DNA of 18,701 nt from Patescibacteria group bacterium (GTDB lineage: Bacteria > Patescibacteriota > Gracilibacteria > JAHISY01), in NCBI GenBank assembly GCA_018817365.1, contig JAHISY010000115.1, positions 1 to 18,701 of the forward strand, read 5' to 3'. Positions 1-7,200 of this stretch are shown here, piece by piece (position 1 is the stretch's first letter; each line of letters begins with the position of its first letter). The position numbers and the translations under genes were made by a program. The notes under the pieces are model-generated. The model saw only the letters and a list, made by a program, of their open reading frames with translations. It was not told the origin of the DNA and ran no database searches.

Positions 1-1
1 G

Positions 2-874
2 AAACCGTATCCCGCGCCGGAGCTCACATGGGCGGGTGTGCGCGAAGATGTGATCGCGCTTGCCTCGAAAGATTCCGAAGATCCTGAGGGCTTCCGCCTC
101 GCGGGGATTGCACTCGGTCGCGCAGATAATATTACTCGCGGGGTGGAACTTTTTTACACGCTTTACCAGCAGCTTGGCGGGAAAAATTTGACCGAAGCTG
201 CGAAGGAGCGCGCGCGCGACGATTCCGGCAAAGCTTATCAGCCGCTTACCGCCACGCTTGATTTCCTCACCTCATTTTCGCGAAACAGCCGAAATCAAGA
301 GTACTCGTGGAATTCCAAAATTGCCGCGTTTGCTCCCGAAAAAGAGCTTGACGCGTTTACGCGCGGGAAGGTAGCGATGATTGCGGGCTATTCGTATTAT
401 TACGAAGAGATTAAAAATTTGATTCAACAGCAAAAAAAATCAGGGAAAGACCCGATTGAGATTTCAGAAGTTGGCATTGCCCCATTCCCGCAAATTCACG
501 ATCCGCAAGCCGGCAATCCGAAAGTCGTGCTTGCCGATTTTTTTGCGCTTTCGGTCGCGAAGTCTTCCGAACACCCTCTCCAAAGCTGGATGCTGATTCT
601 CAAGCTCACGGGAAATTCCGCGCAGCAAAAATATTTCAAAGCCACAAAAAAACCGACTTCGCGGCGGGATTTGATCGAAGAGCAAAAAACAGATCCGCTT
701 TTCGGGATTTTCGCAGAGCAGGCGGTTTATGCTGATACTCTCACGATTATGAATGACGAGCTTTTTGCGGAAGCAGTAGCGGATGTTTTGAATCGCATTT
801 CGGATGGAGAAATCACTCCAAGCGACGGTTCGGCAGAGCTCGAAAAAGTTTTCGCTTCAGCAGCAGAAAGTTAA
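2..874 (+). CDS. ABC transporter extracellular solute-binding protein, family 1 (3' part)
   Basis: The reading frame is open from the first bases of the window, so the N-terminus with any signal peptide or lipobox lies upstream. About 290 codons are visible and end at TAA. The visible part resembles the C-terminal two thirds of family 1 (sugar-type) solute-binding proteins. It has the segment FTRGKVAMIAGYSYYYEEI, where a short hydrophobic stretch follows F-x-x-GKVAM. It then has VGIAPFPQ followed by a block typical of the second lobe (ADFFALSVAKSSEHP, then W-M-L-I-L-K-L). Such proteins capture an oligosaccharide or similar ligand outside the membrane and deliver it to an ABC permease. No permease or ATPase gene is in view, so the ligand cannot be inferred. 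Family assignment is by pattern recognition only. Confidence 0.75.
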   Translation, partial: KPYPAPELTWAGVREDVIALASKDSEDPEGFRLAGIALGRADNITRGVELFYTLYQQLGGKNLTEAAKERARDDSGKAYQPLTATLDFLTSFSRNSRNQEYSWNSKIAAFAPEKELDAFTRGKVAMIAGYSYYYEEIKNLIQQQKKSGKDPIEISEVGIAPFPQIHDPQAGNPKVVLADFFALSVAKSSEHPLQSWMLILKLTGNSAQQKYFKATKKPTSRRDLIEEQKTDPLFGIFAEQAVYADTLTIMNDELFAEAVADVLNRISDGEITPSDGSAELEKVFASAAES

Positions 875-875
875 A

Positions 876-905
876 GCTAACCCCTCAGATATCTGAGGGG
901 TTAGC
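876..905 (+). terminator. Perfect 30-bp palindrome, likely terminator of the solute-binding protein gene
   Basis: Arms GCTAACCCCTCAGAT (876-890) and ATCTGAGGGGTTAGC (891-905) are exact reverse complements. They begin one base after the TAA stop at 872-874. The following sequence (AGTGGGGTAAAATTTCTT) has only a weak T-run, so termination is inferred mainly from position and symmetry. It could also be a mobile palindromic repeat. Confidence 0.55.
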
Positions 906-925
906 AGTGGGGTAAAATTTCTTAG

Positions 926-2248
926 ATGCTTTTCACGCGAAAACTCAAATTCCCGCGGTTTCATCAAAAAATAAATCTTCTTCGCGTTTCCCAATTTTTT
1001 TTCGGAGTCGGAATTTTTCTCATCCCGCTGCGAATTCGCAGCCTCGTTTATTTCGGCGAGTCCTATTCGCTCGATTTTTTTAATGAATATCTCGCTTTCT
1101 TTATTCACGCGAGCGAGATTTTTTTTCTCCTCGCTTTTTTTATGCTCGGTATCGCTTTCCTTTTTCAAAAAGTTAACCCCCGAGATGTTTTGGGAGACAA
1201 CACCATTCCTTCGCCAAAAATTCTCCCCCCGTTTTTTATCCTCCTCGCGGTTTCTGCCGCGGCGGTTCCGTTCGCGCGCGATCCGCTGCTTGCACTCCTC
1301 CATTTTTGGCGGCTGTTTGAATTCGCGCTCGCGGCATTCTTCATCGCCTCCGGAATTTTCGATTGGCAGGCGATTTTGCGGATTCTTGCGGCTGCTTTTT
1401 TTCTCCAGACTTCCCTTGCCATCGCGCAATTTTTCGCGCACGGCGAGCTCGGCTTCCATTTTTTTGGCGAAAGTTTTTTTACCGCTGAAACTTTCAATGT
1501 CGCCAAAACCGCGCTGCCGACAGGCGAAGTGCTCATTCGCGGGATGGGTACGCTTGCGCACGCGAACATTCTCGGCGGTCTCGCAGCGACTGTGCTCCTC
1601 CTTCTCGCGGCGTATCCCCGCAAATCCGCGCCCGTTTATTTCATCTCCGCCGTGATTCTCGCAGGAATGTTTTTCTCGTTCTCGCGGGCAGCTTACCTCG
1701 CTTTTTTTGCGGGAATTTTCGTGCTGCTCGTTTTTCAGTTTCGTCGCCGAATTATTTCCTCGCTTGTTGCTTTCAGTATTTTTGGAATCCTTCTCTTCAT
1801 ATTCGGCGCTCCATTTTTCGTTCGGCTGCAATCGGATTCCGGCGTTCCCTCTCGTCTCGATCAAATTTCCCACGCGGTTGAAATTTCTCGTGAAAACCCC
1901 TTCGGCGTCGGTCGCGGCGGCTACACCCTTGCGCTCGCAGAAAATTTTCCGCAGCTCGAAAGTTGGCAGTTGCAGCCGGTTCACAATTTTTTCGCGTTGA
2001 AATTAGCAGAAGAATCCGCGCTCGCCGCGCTCGCGTGGCTCGCGGTTTTTGGCGCGCTCGCGTGGCAGGCTTTCCGCCGAAAAAAATTCACTGCCCTCGC
2101 GCTCGTCGTCGCCACTTTCATTCTCGCGAATTTCGACCACTATTTTTCGACGAATTTTTCAGCCGAAGCGATTTTGTGGATTGTGTTCGGTTTCGCCGTT
2201 GCGAGAATTAGCGAGAAAAAAATGATGTTCAAAAATACCGCACTTTGA
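926..2248 (+). CDS. O-antigen ligase/polymerase-like polytopic membrane protein (Wzy_C family)
   Basis: This 440-residue protein has about ten hydrophobic membrane segments separated by short basic loops. Two motifs point to the O-antigen ligase/polymerase superfamily. FSFSRAAYLAFF lies near residue 252. In the large external loop, NPFGVGRGGY is followed by QPVHNFFALKLAEES near residues 322-360, matching the usual G-x-G-x-x-x-Y and H-N-x-F/Y pattern of Wzy_C. Proteins of this family join or polymerise glycan units on a lipid carrier at the outer face of the membrane. The ATG follows the palindrome by 20 bases with no clear ribosome binding site. There are no glycosyltransferases next to it, so whether it is a polymerase or a ligase is open. 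The long antisense frame across it is a compositional shadow. Confidence 0.72.
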   Translation: MLFTRKLKFPRFHQKINLLRVSQFFFGVGIFLIPLRIRSLVYFGESYSLDFFNEYLAFFIHASEIFFLLAFFMLGIAFLFQKVNPRDVLGDNTIPSPKILPPFFILLAVSAAAVPFARDPLLALLHFWRLFEFALAAFFIASGIFDWQAILRILAAAFFLQTSLAIAQFFAHGELGFHFFGESFFTAETFNVAKTALPTGEVLIRGMGTLAHANILGGLAATVLLLLAAYPRKSAPVYFISAVILAGMFFSFSRAAYLAFFAGIFVLLVFQFRRRIISSLVAFSIFGILLFIFGAPFFVRLQSDSGVPSRLDQISHAVEISRENPFGVGRGGYTLALAENFPQLESWQLQPVHNFFALKLAEESALAALAWLAVFGALAWQAFRRKKFTALALVVATFILANFDHYFSTNFSAEAILWIVFGFAVARISEKKMMFKNTAL

Positions 2249-2278
2249 TTTTAGTGAGTTGCGCATTTCCCAAACCGC

Positions 2279-2294
2279 CTGAATCCTGATTCAG
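2279..2294. repeat. Short inverted repeat downstream of the O-antigen ligase-like gene
   Basis: CTGAATC and GATTCAG are separated by CT. It lies 30 bases after the stop codon of the upstream gene but lacks a T-run, so a terminator role is weak. Confidence 0.35.
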
Positions 2295-2299
2295 ACAAG

Positions 2300-2350
2300 A
2301 AATTTAAGTTTCAAACTTGACAAATTAAAAAATTTAAGTTAATTTAACTT
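2300..2350 (+). promoter_or_regulatory. Promoter with a consensus -35 flanked by two related palindromes (candidate operator pair)
   Basis: A perfect TTGACA lies at 2317-2322. The -10 region is AT-rich but poor; TAATTT at 2340-2345, 17 bp on, is the best fit. Palindrome AAGTTTCAAACTT (2306-2318) overlaps the -35, and palindrome AAGTTAATTTAACTT (2336-2350) overlaps the -10. Their centres are 31 bp apart, close to three helical turns. Each is preceded by part of the same 11-bp direct repeat AAATTTAAGTT (2300 and 2330), exactly 30 bp apart. This looks like a paired binding site for a dimeric repressor, but no cognate regulator is visible. Confidence 0.5.
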
Positions 2351-2574
2351 CTTGTTTGGGTGCACTGCGGCGTTCTTTGATTTCTCGGTTTGTGGGGAGA
2401 CGCGTGAGAGTGGTAGCTGGTGGGATCCCGTTGCGGGATGCTCGCTCGTTCGCGCTCGCGCGTTCTCTTCGCAGGTATGTCCTTGTGAAAACGGGGATCT
2501 AGTTAATCTGCTAAATCGGCGGTGAGATTAAAATGTTTCAGCTTCGATTTAGCGGATTAACTTTAAAATTTTTT
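2351..2574 (+). ncRNA. Candidate structured RNA or long 5' leader, family not recognised
   Basis: No open reading frame is convincing here, yet the RNA folds well by eye. CTTGTTT (2351-2357) can pair with AAACGGG (2489-2495) using G-U pairs, as a closing stem. GAGACGCGTGAG (2397-2408) pairs with CTCGCGCGTTCTC (2455-2467) with one bulge. A small hairpin ATCCCG/CGGGAT lies inside at 2425-2439. A last long hairpin at 2501-2562 is followed by T6. The shape, a long-range stem with large internal loops, resembles 6S RNA, but no conserved sequence proves it. It could equally be a riboswitch-like leader of the 60-residue protein gene. SRP RNA, tmRNA and RNase P signatures were looked for and not seen. 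Confidence 0.4.
2501..2574 (+). terminator. Long hairpin plus T6 just upstream of the SD: possible attenuator or sRNA terminator
   Basis: AGTTAATCTGCTAAATCG (2501-2518) pairs over all 18 positions with CGATTTAGCGGATTAACT (2545-2562), with a single T-G wobble. A 26-nt loop separates the arms. Six Ts follow at 2569-2574 after TTAAAA. The SD of the downstream gene starts three bases after the T-run. Terminator activity would therefore set how much transcription reaches that gene. Confidence 0.5.
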
Positions 2575-2576
2575 AA

Positions 2577-2584
2577 AAGGAGGT
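2577..2584 (+). promoter_or_regulatory. Perfect Shine-Dalgarno AAGGAGGT
   Basis: AAGGAGGT ends six bases before the ATG at 2591 and fixes that start. Almost no other gene in the window has a recognisable SD, so this gene is set up for unusually efficient initiation. Confidence 0.85.
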
Positions 2585-2590
2585 AAAGAT

Positions 2591-2773
2591 ATGTTTGTTG
2601 CTCTTTTTATATCGGTAATCGCTATAATACTGGGGATTAGCGGCAACATTAAAAGCGCGATCGGACTCATGGCGATTTTATTCCTTTTCGGAATAATGAT
2701 CGCCATAGATAAAGTAATTCGTTTTTTTTCTCGTCGCTACGCGGCGCGAAAAAAAACAAATCCTGCGAAGTAA
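2591..2773 (+). CDS. Small 60-residue membrane protein of unknown function
   Basis: The protein has two hydrophobic segments, about residues 2-17 (FVALFISVIAIILGI) and 24-44 (IGLMAILFLFGIMIAIDKVI). A strongly basic tail follows (RRYAARKKTNPAK), so the C-terminus is probably cytoplasmic. The family is not recognised. The gene is a monocistronic unit: consensus -35, long structured leader, perfect SD, then a 15-bp terminator immediately after the stop. Such investment in a tiny membrane protein suggests high or tightly controlled expression. Possible roles are a stress-related small membrane protein or a partner of a larger membrane complex, but the sequence does not decide. Confidence is high that it is a gene and nil on function. 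Confidence 0.75.
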   Translation: MFVALFISVIAIILGISGNIKSAIGLMAILFLFGIMIAIDKVIRFFSRRYAARKKTNPAK

Positions 2774-2779
2774 TGATCA

Positions 2780-2824
2780 AGGAAATCGGAATGTTTCACC
2801 ACATTCCGATTTCCTCACTTTTTT
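2780..2824 (+). terminator. Rho-independent terminator
   Basis: Arms AGGAAATCGGAATGT (2780-2794) and ACATTCCGATTTCCT (2801-2815) are perfect complements around the loop TTCACC. CAC and then six Ts follow at 2819-2824. It lies six bases after the TAA of the 60-residue protein gene. Confidence 0.9.
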
Positions 2825-2852
2825 GCGTGTCCGAAAATTTTTCAGTTAAAAT
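2823..2852 (+). promoter_or_regulatory. Possible purT promoter
   Basis: TTGCGT (2823-2828) and TAAAAT (2847-2852) are 18 bp apart, directly after the preceding terminator. Transcription would start near 2859, giving a leader of about 30 nt to the ATG at 2890. Hexamer matches are moderate. Confidence 0.4.
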
Positions 2853-2889
2853 GAAACAACTCTCTCGCAAAAATATTAACCTCCCAAAA

Positions 2890-4080
2890 ATGCTCGGTAC
2901 CCCTCTCACTTCCACTGCTACCAAAATTCTCCTCCTCGGCTGCGGGGAACTTGGCAAAGAAGTCGCGATTGAGGCGCAGCGGCTCGGCGTGGAAGTAATC
3001 GGCGTCGATCGCTATGCGAACGCGCCCGCGATGCAAATCGCGCACCGCAGCTATGCAATCGACATGCAGGATGCGCAGAAATTGCGGGAAATTATCGAGA
3101 CTGAAAAACCCGATTTCGTCGTTCCCGAAATTGAAGCGATCAACACTGAGCTTTTGTTGCAACTTGAAAAAGAGGGCTTCAACATCATCCCGACCGCTCG
3201 CGCGACGAATCTCACGATGAATCGCGAGGGGATCCGGCGGCTGGCGGCGGAAGAATTGAATCTCAAAACGGCGCGGTACGCGTTCGCTGCGAATCGCGAG
3301 GAATTCGAAACAGCCGTCCGCAAAATCGGAATTCCGTGCGTGGTGAAGCCGATTCAATCTTCGAGCGGGAAGGGGCAATCTACGATTCGTTCAAAGGACG
3401 ACATCGGAAAAGCCTTCGAGTACGCTCTTTCCGGCAGTCGCGGAAAATCCGAAAAAATCATCGTCGAAGAATTCATCAAATTTGAAACAGAAATTACCCT
3501 CCTCACCGTCCGCCACGCGGGCGGAACTTCTTTTTGCGATCCAATCGGACACATCCAAATTGCCGGCGATTACCGCGAGAGCTGGCAGCCGCAAATTTTT
3601 CCAAAAAAAGTTCAGGCGGAATGCGAGGCGGTTGCGAAAAAAATTACCGACGCGCTCGGCGGACGGGGGATTTTCGGTGTCGAACTTTTCATTGCCGGCG
3701 ATGAAGTCATTTTTTCCGAAGTTTCTCCTCGCCCGCATGACACCGGAATGGTCACCCTCATTTCTCAGAATTTAACCGAATTCGAACTGCACGTCCGCGC
3801 GATTCTAGGTCTGCCGATTCCCGAAATTAGGACAATCCAGCCGGGGGCTTCGCGGGTGATTCTCGCGGCGAAAGATTCGACTCAAATTTCTTTCGAGGGA
3901 ATTGATGAGGCTTTGCGGGAAAAAGGGACGACGATTCGCCTCTTCGGTAAACCGTCCTCGCGTCCCAATCGCCGGATGGGAGTTTGTCTAGCTCTGGATG
4001 AGAATGTCGATGCGGCGCGGGAAAAAACAGCGCGGATGTTGGGGAAGGTGAGAGTGGTGGAGGGTGAATTGGAGAGTTGA
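2890..4080 (+). CDS. purT: Formate-dependent phosphoribosylglycinamide formyltransferase (GAR transformylase 2)
   Basis: The enzyme uses formate and ATP to formylate glycinamide ribonucleotide in purine synthesis, independently of folate. The ATP-grasp protein matches E. coli PurT along its length from memory. Matching blocks include LLGCGELGKEVAIEAQRLGVE near the N-terminus, then VDRYANAPAMQIAHRS. LTMNREGIRRLAAEEL, PCVVKPIQSSSGKGQS (ATP-binding region), DYRESWQPQ and FSEVSPRPHDTGMVTLISQ follow. I chose the ATG at 2890 because it gives 396 residues, close to the usual 392, and begins MLGTPL as the family does. In-frame ATGs at 2851 and 2773 exist, but 2773 runs through the preceding terminator and 2851 lies in the proposed -10. 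The last codons run into a repeat tract. No other purine gene is in view. Confidence 0.93.
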   Translation: MLGTPLTSTATKILLLGCGELGKEVAIEAQRLGVEVIGVDRYANAPAMQIAHRSYAIDMQDAQKLREIIETEKPDFVVPEIEAINTELLLQLEKEGFNIIPTARATNLTMNREGIRRLAAEELNLKTARYAFAANREEFETAVRKIGIPCVVKPIQSSSGKGQSTIRSKDDIGKAFEYALSGSRGKSEKIIVEEFIKFETEITLLTVRHAGGTSFCDPIGHIQIAGDYRESWQPQIFPKKVQAECEAVAKKITDALGGRGIFGVELFIAGDEVIFSEVSPRPHDTGMVTLISQNLTEFELHVRAILGLPIPEIRTIQPGASRVILAAKDSTQISFEGIDEALREKGTTIRLFGKPSSRPNRRMGVCLALDENVDAAREKTARMLGKVRVVEGELES

Positions 4081-4139
4081 AGATGGAGAGTTGAAAGTGA
4101 AGGATAGAGCAGAGATGGAAGTTTGGAAATTGAAAATTT
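4071..4139. repeat. Degenerate microrepeat tract between convergent purT and rpsI
   Basis: GGAGAGTTGAA occurs at 4071-4081 and 4085-4095, a 14-bp period. A GGAAGTTTGGAAATTGAAAA stretch follows near 4117-4136. The first copy overlaps the purT stop codon. The words resemble the GAAATTG tract at 17892. No clear terminator separates the two convergent genes. Confidence 0.6.
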
Positions 4140-4172
4140 TCTGCCGACTGCCATTTGCCACCAATTTGTCAA

Positions 4173-4610
4173 CTACCGCTTCGACCACTGCGGCGCTCTC
4201 CTCGCTCTCTTCAAACCCGGCTTCTTTCGCTCTTTCTTCCGTGAATCACTGGTAATGAAGCCGACCTTTTTTAGCGGGCTTTTTCGGCTTTCATCTTCTT
4301 TTACGAGTGCTCGGGAAATCCCGTGGCGGCACGCTTCTGCACCTGCTGAAATTCCGCCGCCGATGAGTTTGATTTCGACATCGTAACTTTTTTCACTCGC
4401 ATCCGCGACTTTGAAAGGCGCGAGAAAAGAAGCCACATCTTTCCCAACAGTGAAGTATTCTTTGAGTTTCCGGTCGTTTATGAGGATTTCACCCTTTCCG
4501 TTTGGAAAAATCTTTACGCGCGCAATCGCCGTTTTACGCTTCCCGACTGCGTAAATGTACGGCTTAGCATTCACGGGCTTCTCTTCGGTTTTGGATTTGG
4601 CTGGATTCAA
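4173..4610 (-). CDS. rpsI: 30S ribosomal protein uS9
   Basis: The protein has 145 residues with the S9 landmarks: AVGKRKTAIARVKIFPNGKGEILIN near the N-terminus, GGGISAGAEACRHGISRAL in the middle and the basic end KKPGLKRARRAPQWSKR. The C-terminal tail of S9 reaches the P-site tRNA in the small subunit. It is the last gene of the minus-strand block, 21 bases after rplM, the usual rplM-rpsI pair. The start is a TTG (4610) with no visible SD; a GTG at 4574 would remove 12 residues of a non-conserved lead-in and is an alternative. Confidence 0.95.
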   Translation of the reverse strand: MNPAKSKTEEKPVNAKPYIYAVGKRKTAIARVKIFPNGKGEILINDRKLKEYFTVGKDVASFLAPFKVADASEKSYDVEIKLIGGGISAGAEACRHGISRALVKEDESRKSPLKKVGFITSDSRKKERKKPGLKRARRAPQWSKR

Positions 4611-4631
4611 ATTTGAGGAATTAAAATAATT

Positions 4632-5066
4632 TTAAACTTTCAGTTCAATCGGTTTCTGCGCTTCGTGAGGATGTTGCTCACCTGTAAAAATTTTCAAGCG
4701 CTGCAATCTTCCGTCGCGCAGCCGATTTTTCGGCAACATTCCGCGGACTGCCAATTCCAAAATTCTCTCCGGCTTTTTGACGAGTAGTTCTTTAGGAGTC
4801 ACTTCTTTCAAGTTTCCGCGGTAGCCGGAGTGTCGGTAATAAATTTTGTCGGTGAGCTTTTTTCCAGTGAAACGAATTTTCTCCGCGTTCACGATGATTA
4901 CACCGTCGCCGAGATCGAGATGCGGCGTGAAGTCAGCGCGATGTTTTCCGCTCAATCGGCGCGCAGCTTCGGTCGCTACTTTTCCGGGAGTTTTCCCGTT
5001 CGCGTCGATCACGAACCACTTCGCATTTTGAGGAATTTCGGAAACTTTTGGGAGGGGGGTTTTCAT
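4632..5066 (-). CDS. rplM: 50S ribosomal protein uL13
   Basis: The protein has 144 residues. Family blocks seen are WFVIDANGKTPGKVATEAARRLSGKH, DGVIIVNAEKIRFTGKK, YYRHSGYRGNLKE and AVRGMLPKNRLRDGRLQRLKIFTGEQHPHEAQKP. uL13 is an early-assembly protein of the large subunit. The ATG lies two bases after the rplQ stop, so the genes are likely co-transcribed and translationally coupled. No SD is visible. Confidence 0.97.
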   Translation of the reverse strand: MKTPLPKVSEIPQNAKWFVIDANGKTPGKVATEAARRLSGKHRADFTPHLDLGDGVIIVNAEKIRFTGKKLTDKIYYRHSGYRGNLKEVTPKELLVKKPERILELAVRGMLPKNRLRDGRLQRLKIFTGEQHPHEAQKPIELKV

Positions 5067-5068
5067 TT

Positions 5069-5428
5069 TTAAACTAATTCAATTTGAACTTTCGGGGCAG
5101 CATCGCCTTTTTGAATACCAATAGGAGTGATGCGAGTGAATCCTGATTTGCGTTCCGCATATTTTGGCTTCAGCTCTGCAATCATTTTTTTTTGCGCTTT
5201 TTCGTCAAGTAAATAAGATTTCAAATACCGAATCATTTCGCGGTCTTCTGTTTTTTTCTTCAAATTCACGATCAGTTTTTCGAAGACCGGCTGCAACGCG
5301 CTTGCCTTCGCGGCGGAGGTTTGGATTTTGTCGTGGAGAATCAAACTCGTCGCAAGATTTCGCAGCAGCAATCGGCGGTGATCCGCCTGTCGCCCGAGCT
5401 TCGAGATTTTTTTGACACGATGTCGCAT
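5069..5428 (-). CDS. rplQ: 50S ribosomal protein bL17
   Basis: The protein has 119 residues. It opens with MRHRVKKISKLGRQADHRR and then RNLATSLILHDKIQTSAAKA, both diagnostic of L17, and ends with the short beta hairpin segment GFTRITPIGIQKGDAAPKVQIEL. It follows rpoA as in most bacteria. The rpoA-rplQ spacer of 77 bases is AT-rich without a recognised signal. Confidence 0.97.
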   Translation of the reverse strand: MRHRVKKISKLGRQADHRRLLLRNLATSLILHDKIQTSAAKASALQPVFEKLIVNLKKKTEDREMIRYLKSYLLDEKAQKKMIAELKPKYAERKSGFTRITPIGIQKGDAAPKVQIELV

Positions 5429-5505
5429 GTCTTAGTTGATAGTTTTTAATTATTAATAACGAGATTTTAATTTTTTAGATTTCCGTGTTCGCAAAAACGG
5501 CAAAA

Positions 5506-6516
5506 TTACTCGCCTTCACTTTTGAGCTTCAATCCTTTTGCTGCGAGTTTCTCATTCACTTCATCGAATGCTTTCGAGCCGAAGCCGCGGAGTTCTTCGA
5601 TTTTGCTCTGACCGCATTTCACGAGTTGCTCTACGCTGCCAATGCCTCCGTTGATAAGAGCATTCAGCGTGCGCGGAGTGAATTGCAAAGTTTCGATTGG
5701 AGTGTATTTTTCCGTGCTCGGTTTGCTTTCCGCATCATCTTCTCCGGTTGGACCCGTCGCGTTAATCTTTTCTTCTGCTGCAATTTTCTCAGGGTCGGTA
5801 GCGAATTCCTCTTCTACAGCTTCTTCTTTCGTGTTGAAAAGATTGAAGTAGGATTTCAAAACATTGCTCGCGAATTTTATTGCATCTTCAGGGTTCATCG
5901 AACCGTTTGTTTTCACTTCCAGTTCCAATTTATCCAAATTAGTCATTCCGCCCACGCGCGTAGCGGTTACATCGTATCTCACTCTTTCCACAGGGCTAAA
6001 CATCGCATCAAGATAAATCAAACCAACTTCTTTATTGTTCTTCTGCCGCTCGGCGGCGGGCAGGTAGCCCACTCCCTTTTCCACTACGATCTCCATTTTG
6101 AGTTCGCTTTTTTTATCAAGAGTGGTGATCACGAGATCGGGATTCAAAATTTCGACATCCGCATCTTTTGAAATATCTTTCGCTCTCACCTCGCCGGAGC
6201 GATTCTTTACTTCAAGTTTGAGAATTGCGGGCTTCTTCGAATGTTTTTTAATATTTAGCTGTTTTAAATTTAACAGCGAATTCAGCAGCGAATCTTTTAC
6301 TCCCGAGAGTGCGGAATATTCATGGGTAGCTCCTTTCACCTTCACTGCCGCCACCGCTGCTCCCGGTAATGAACCCAAAAGCACCCGGCGAAACGCATTA
6401 CCGAGAGTCATCCCATAACCATTCGGCAGGGGAGCCACCGTAAAAAGCGTGTGGTTGTCTCCCACCTTTTTGGCGGATATTTTTGGAAGACCGATTTCTT
6501 TTTGGATGATATGCAT
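5506..6516 (-). CDS. rpoA: DNA-directed RNA polymerase subunit alpha
   Basis: The protein has 336 residues, close to the usual 310-340. The N-terminal dimerisation domain shows APLPNGYGMTLGNAFRRVLLGSLPGAAV near residues 28-55 and later GVGYLPAAERQ and PVERVRYDV. An acidic, low-complexity linker spans roughly residues 231-270. The C-terminal domain (about 271-336) has the helix-hairpin-helix text NALINGGIGSVEQL and IEELRGFGSKAFDEV, used for UP-element DNA and activator contacts. The linker is longer and more acidic than in E. coli. The ATG at 6516 is preceded by an AT-rich spacer with no SD. Confidence 0.97.
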   Translation of the reverse strand: MHIIQKEIGLPKISAKKVGDNHTLFTVAPLPNGYGMTLGNAFRRVLLGSLPGAAVAAVKVKGATHEYSALSGVKDSLLNSLLNLKQLNIKKHSKKPAILKLEVKNRSGEVRAKDISKDADVEILNPDLVITTLDKKSELKMEIVVEKGVGYLPAAERQKNNKEVGLIYLDAMFSPVERVRYDVTATRVGGMTNLDKLELEVKTNGSMNPEDAIKFASNVLKSYFNLFNTKEEAVEEEFATDPEKIAAEEKINATGPTGEDDAESKPSTEKYTPIETLQFTPRTLNALINGGIGSVEQLVKCGQSKIEELRGFGSKAFDEVNEKLAAKGLKLKSEGE

Positions 6517-6521
6517 AGTGG

Positions 6522-6556
6522 GAAAGTTAGAAGTAAAAAGTCGAAAGTAAAAAGTT
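6522..6556. repeat. Short direct repeats in the rpsD-rpoA spacer
   Basis: AAGTAAAAAGT-type units occur twice (GAAGTAAAAAGTC and GAAAGTAAAAAGTT) within the 47-bp spacer. This is the same style of purine-rich microrepeat seen after purT. Confidence 0.45.
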
Positions 6557-6563
6557 TGTTTTT

Positions 6564-7175
6564 TTATCTCGAATAAAATTCCACGATGGTTTGCGTGTCG
6601 ATTTGCTCACATTCTGTAAATTCCGGAATCCCGACAATTTCCGCTGTCAATTTCGCGAGATCGACTTTCAGCCATTTTGGAGAGGCGTCTTTTTGCTTCA
6701 CGATTCCAGCAAAAATCGGAGAATCCATTTTTTTCACTTCGATTTTGTCACCCGTTTTCACTTGAATGCTTGCGGTACTCGCGCGCTTCCCTTTTATGCG
6801 GAAAAATCCGTGGTTTACGAGCTGCCGCGCCTGATTCCGCGATTTCGCAAATCCTGCGCGGTAAACTGCGTTGTCGAGGCGGGTTTCGAGCAGTCGGATG
6901 AAATTCTCGCCGGTGTTGCCAGTCAGGCGGTTTGCTTCTTCGTAGTATTTTTTAAATTGTTTTTCTGTGAGATTGAAGGTGCGTTTGCCGGCCTGCTTCG
7001 CGCGAAGTTGCGTATGGTACTCCGTTTTTTTACCGAAAGCATTTTTGCCGTATTTTCCAGGCACATCCGGCTTTCGCAGAAATGCGCACTTTTGGGTGTT
7101 GCAGCGCTCGCCTTTCAAAAACAATTTTTTTTCCTCGCGGCGGCAGAGTCGACATTTGGGTCCGTTGTAAAGCAA
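6564..7175 (-). CDS. rpsD: 30S ribosomal protein uS4
   Basis: The protein has 203 residues. It carries the zinc-binding (C+) form of the N-terminus: C8, C11, C25 and C30 in a GPKCRLCRREEKKLFLKGERC context. The S4 RNA-binding domain follows with RLLETRLDNAVYRAGFAKSRNQARQLVNHGF. It ends in FYSR, as S4 normally does. S4 is a primary binder of 16S rRNA and in many bacteria represses its own operon. The start is TTG at 7175, chosen because the family's first conserved residues follow at once; no SD is seen. A coiled-coil gene separates it from rpsK. Confidence 0.97.
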   Translation of the reverse strand: MLYNGPKCRLCRREEKKLFLKGERCNTQKCAFLRKPDVPGKYGKNAFGKKTEYHTQLRAKQAGKRTFNLTEKQFKKYYEEANRLTGNTGENFIRLLETRLDNAVYRAGFAKSRNQARQLVNHGFFRIKGKRASTASIQVKTGDKIEVKKMDSPIFAGIVKQKDASPKWLKVDLAKLTAEIVGIPEFTECEQIDTQTIVEFYSR

Positions 7176-7200
7176 TTTAGAGTTTAAGGTTTGGATAAAA

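Noticed and set aside
857..1984. 375-codon minus-strand open frame opposite the O-antigen ligase-like gene
   Set aside because: It is highly charged and low in hydrophobic residues, fully antisense to a protein with clear membrane segments and Wzy_C motifs. It reflects the TTT/CGC-biased composition.
2773..2889. Longer PurT N-terminus from the ATG at 2773
   Set aside because: It would be translated from the arms of a strong terminator, and the extra 39 residues have no counterpart in PurT; 2890 gives the family length.
5485..6171. 228-codon plus-strand open frame opposite rpoA
   Set aside because: It is antisense to a certain rpoA, Phe/Ser-rich and without a start signal.
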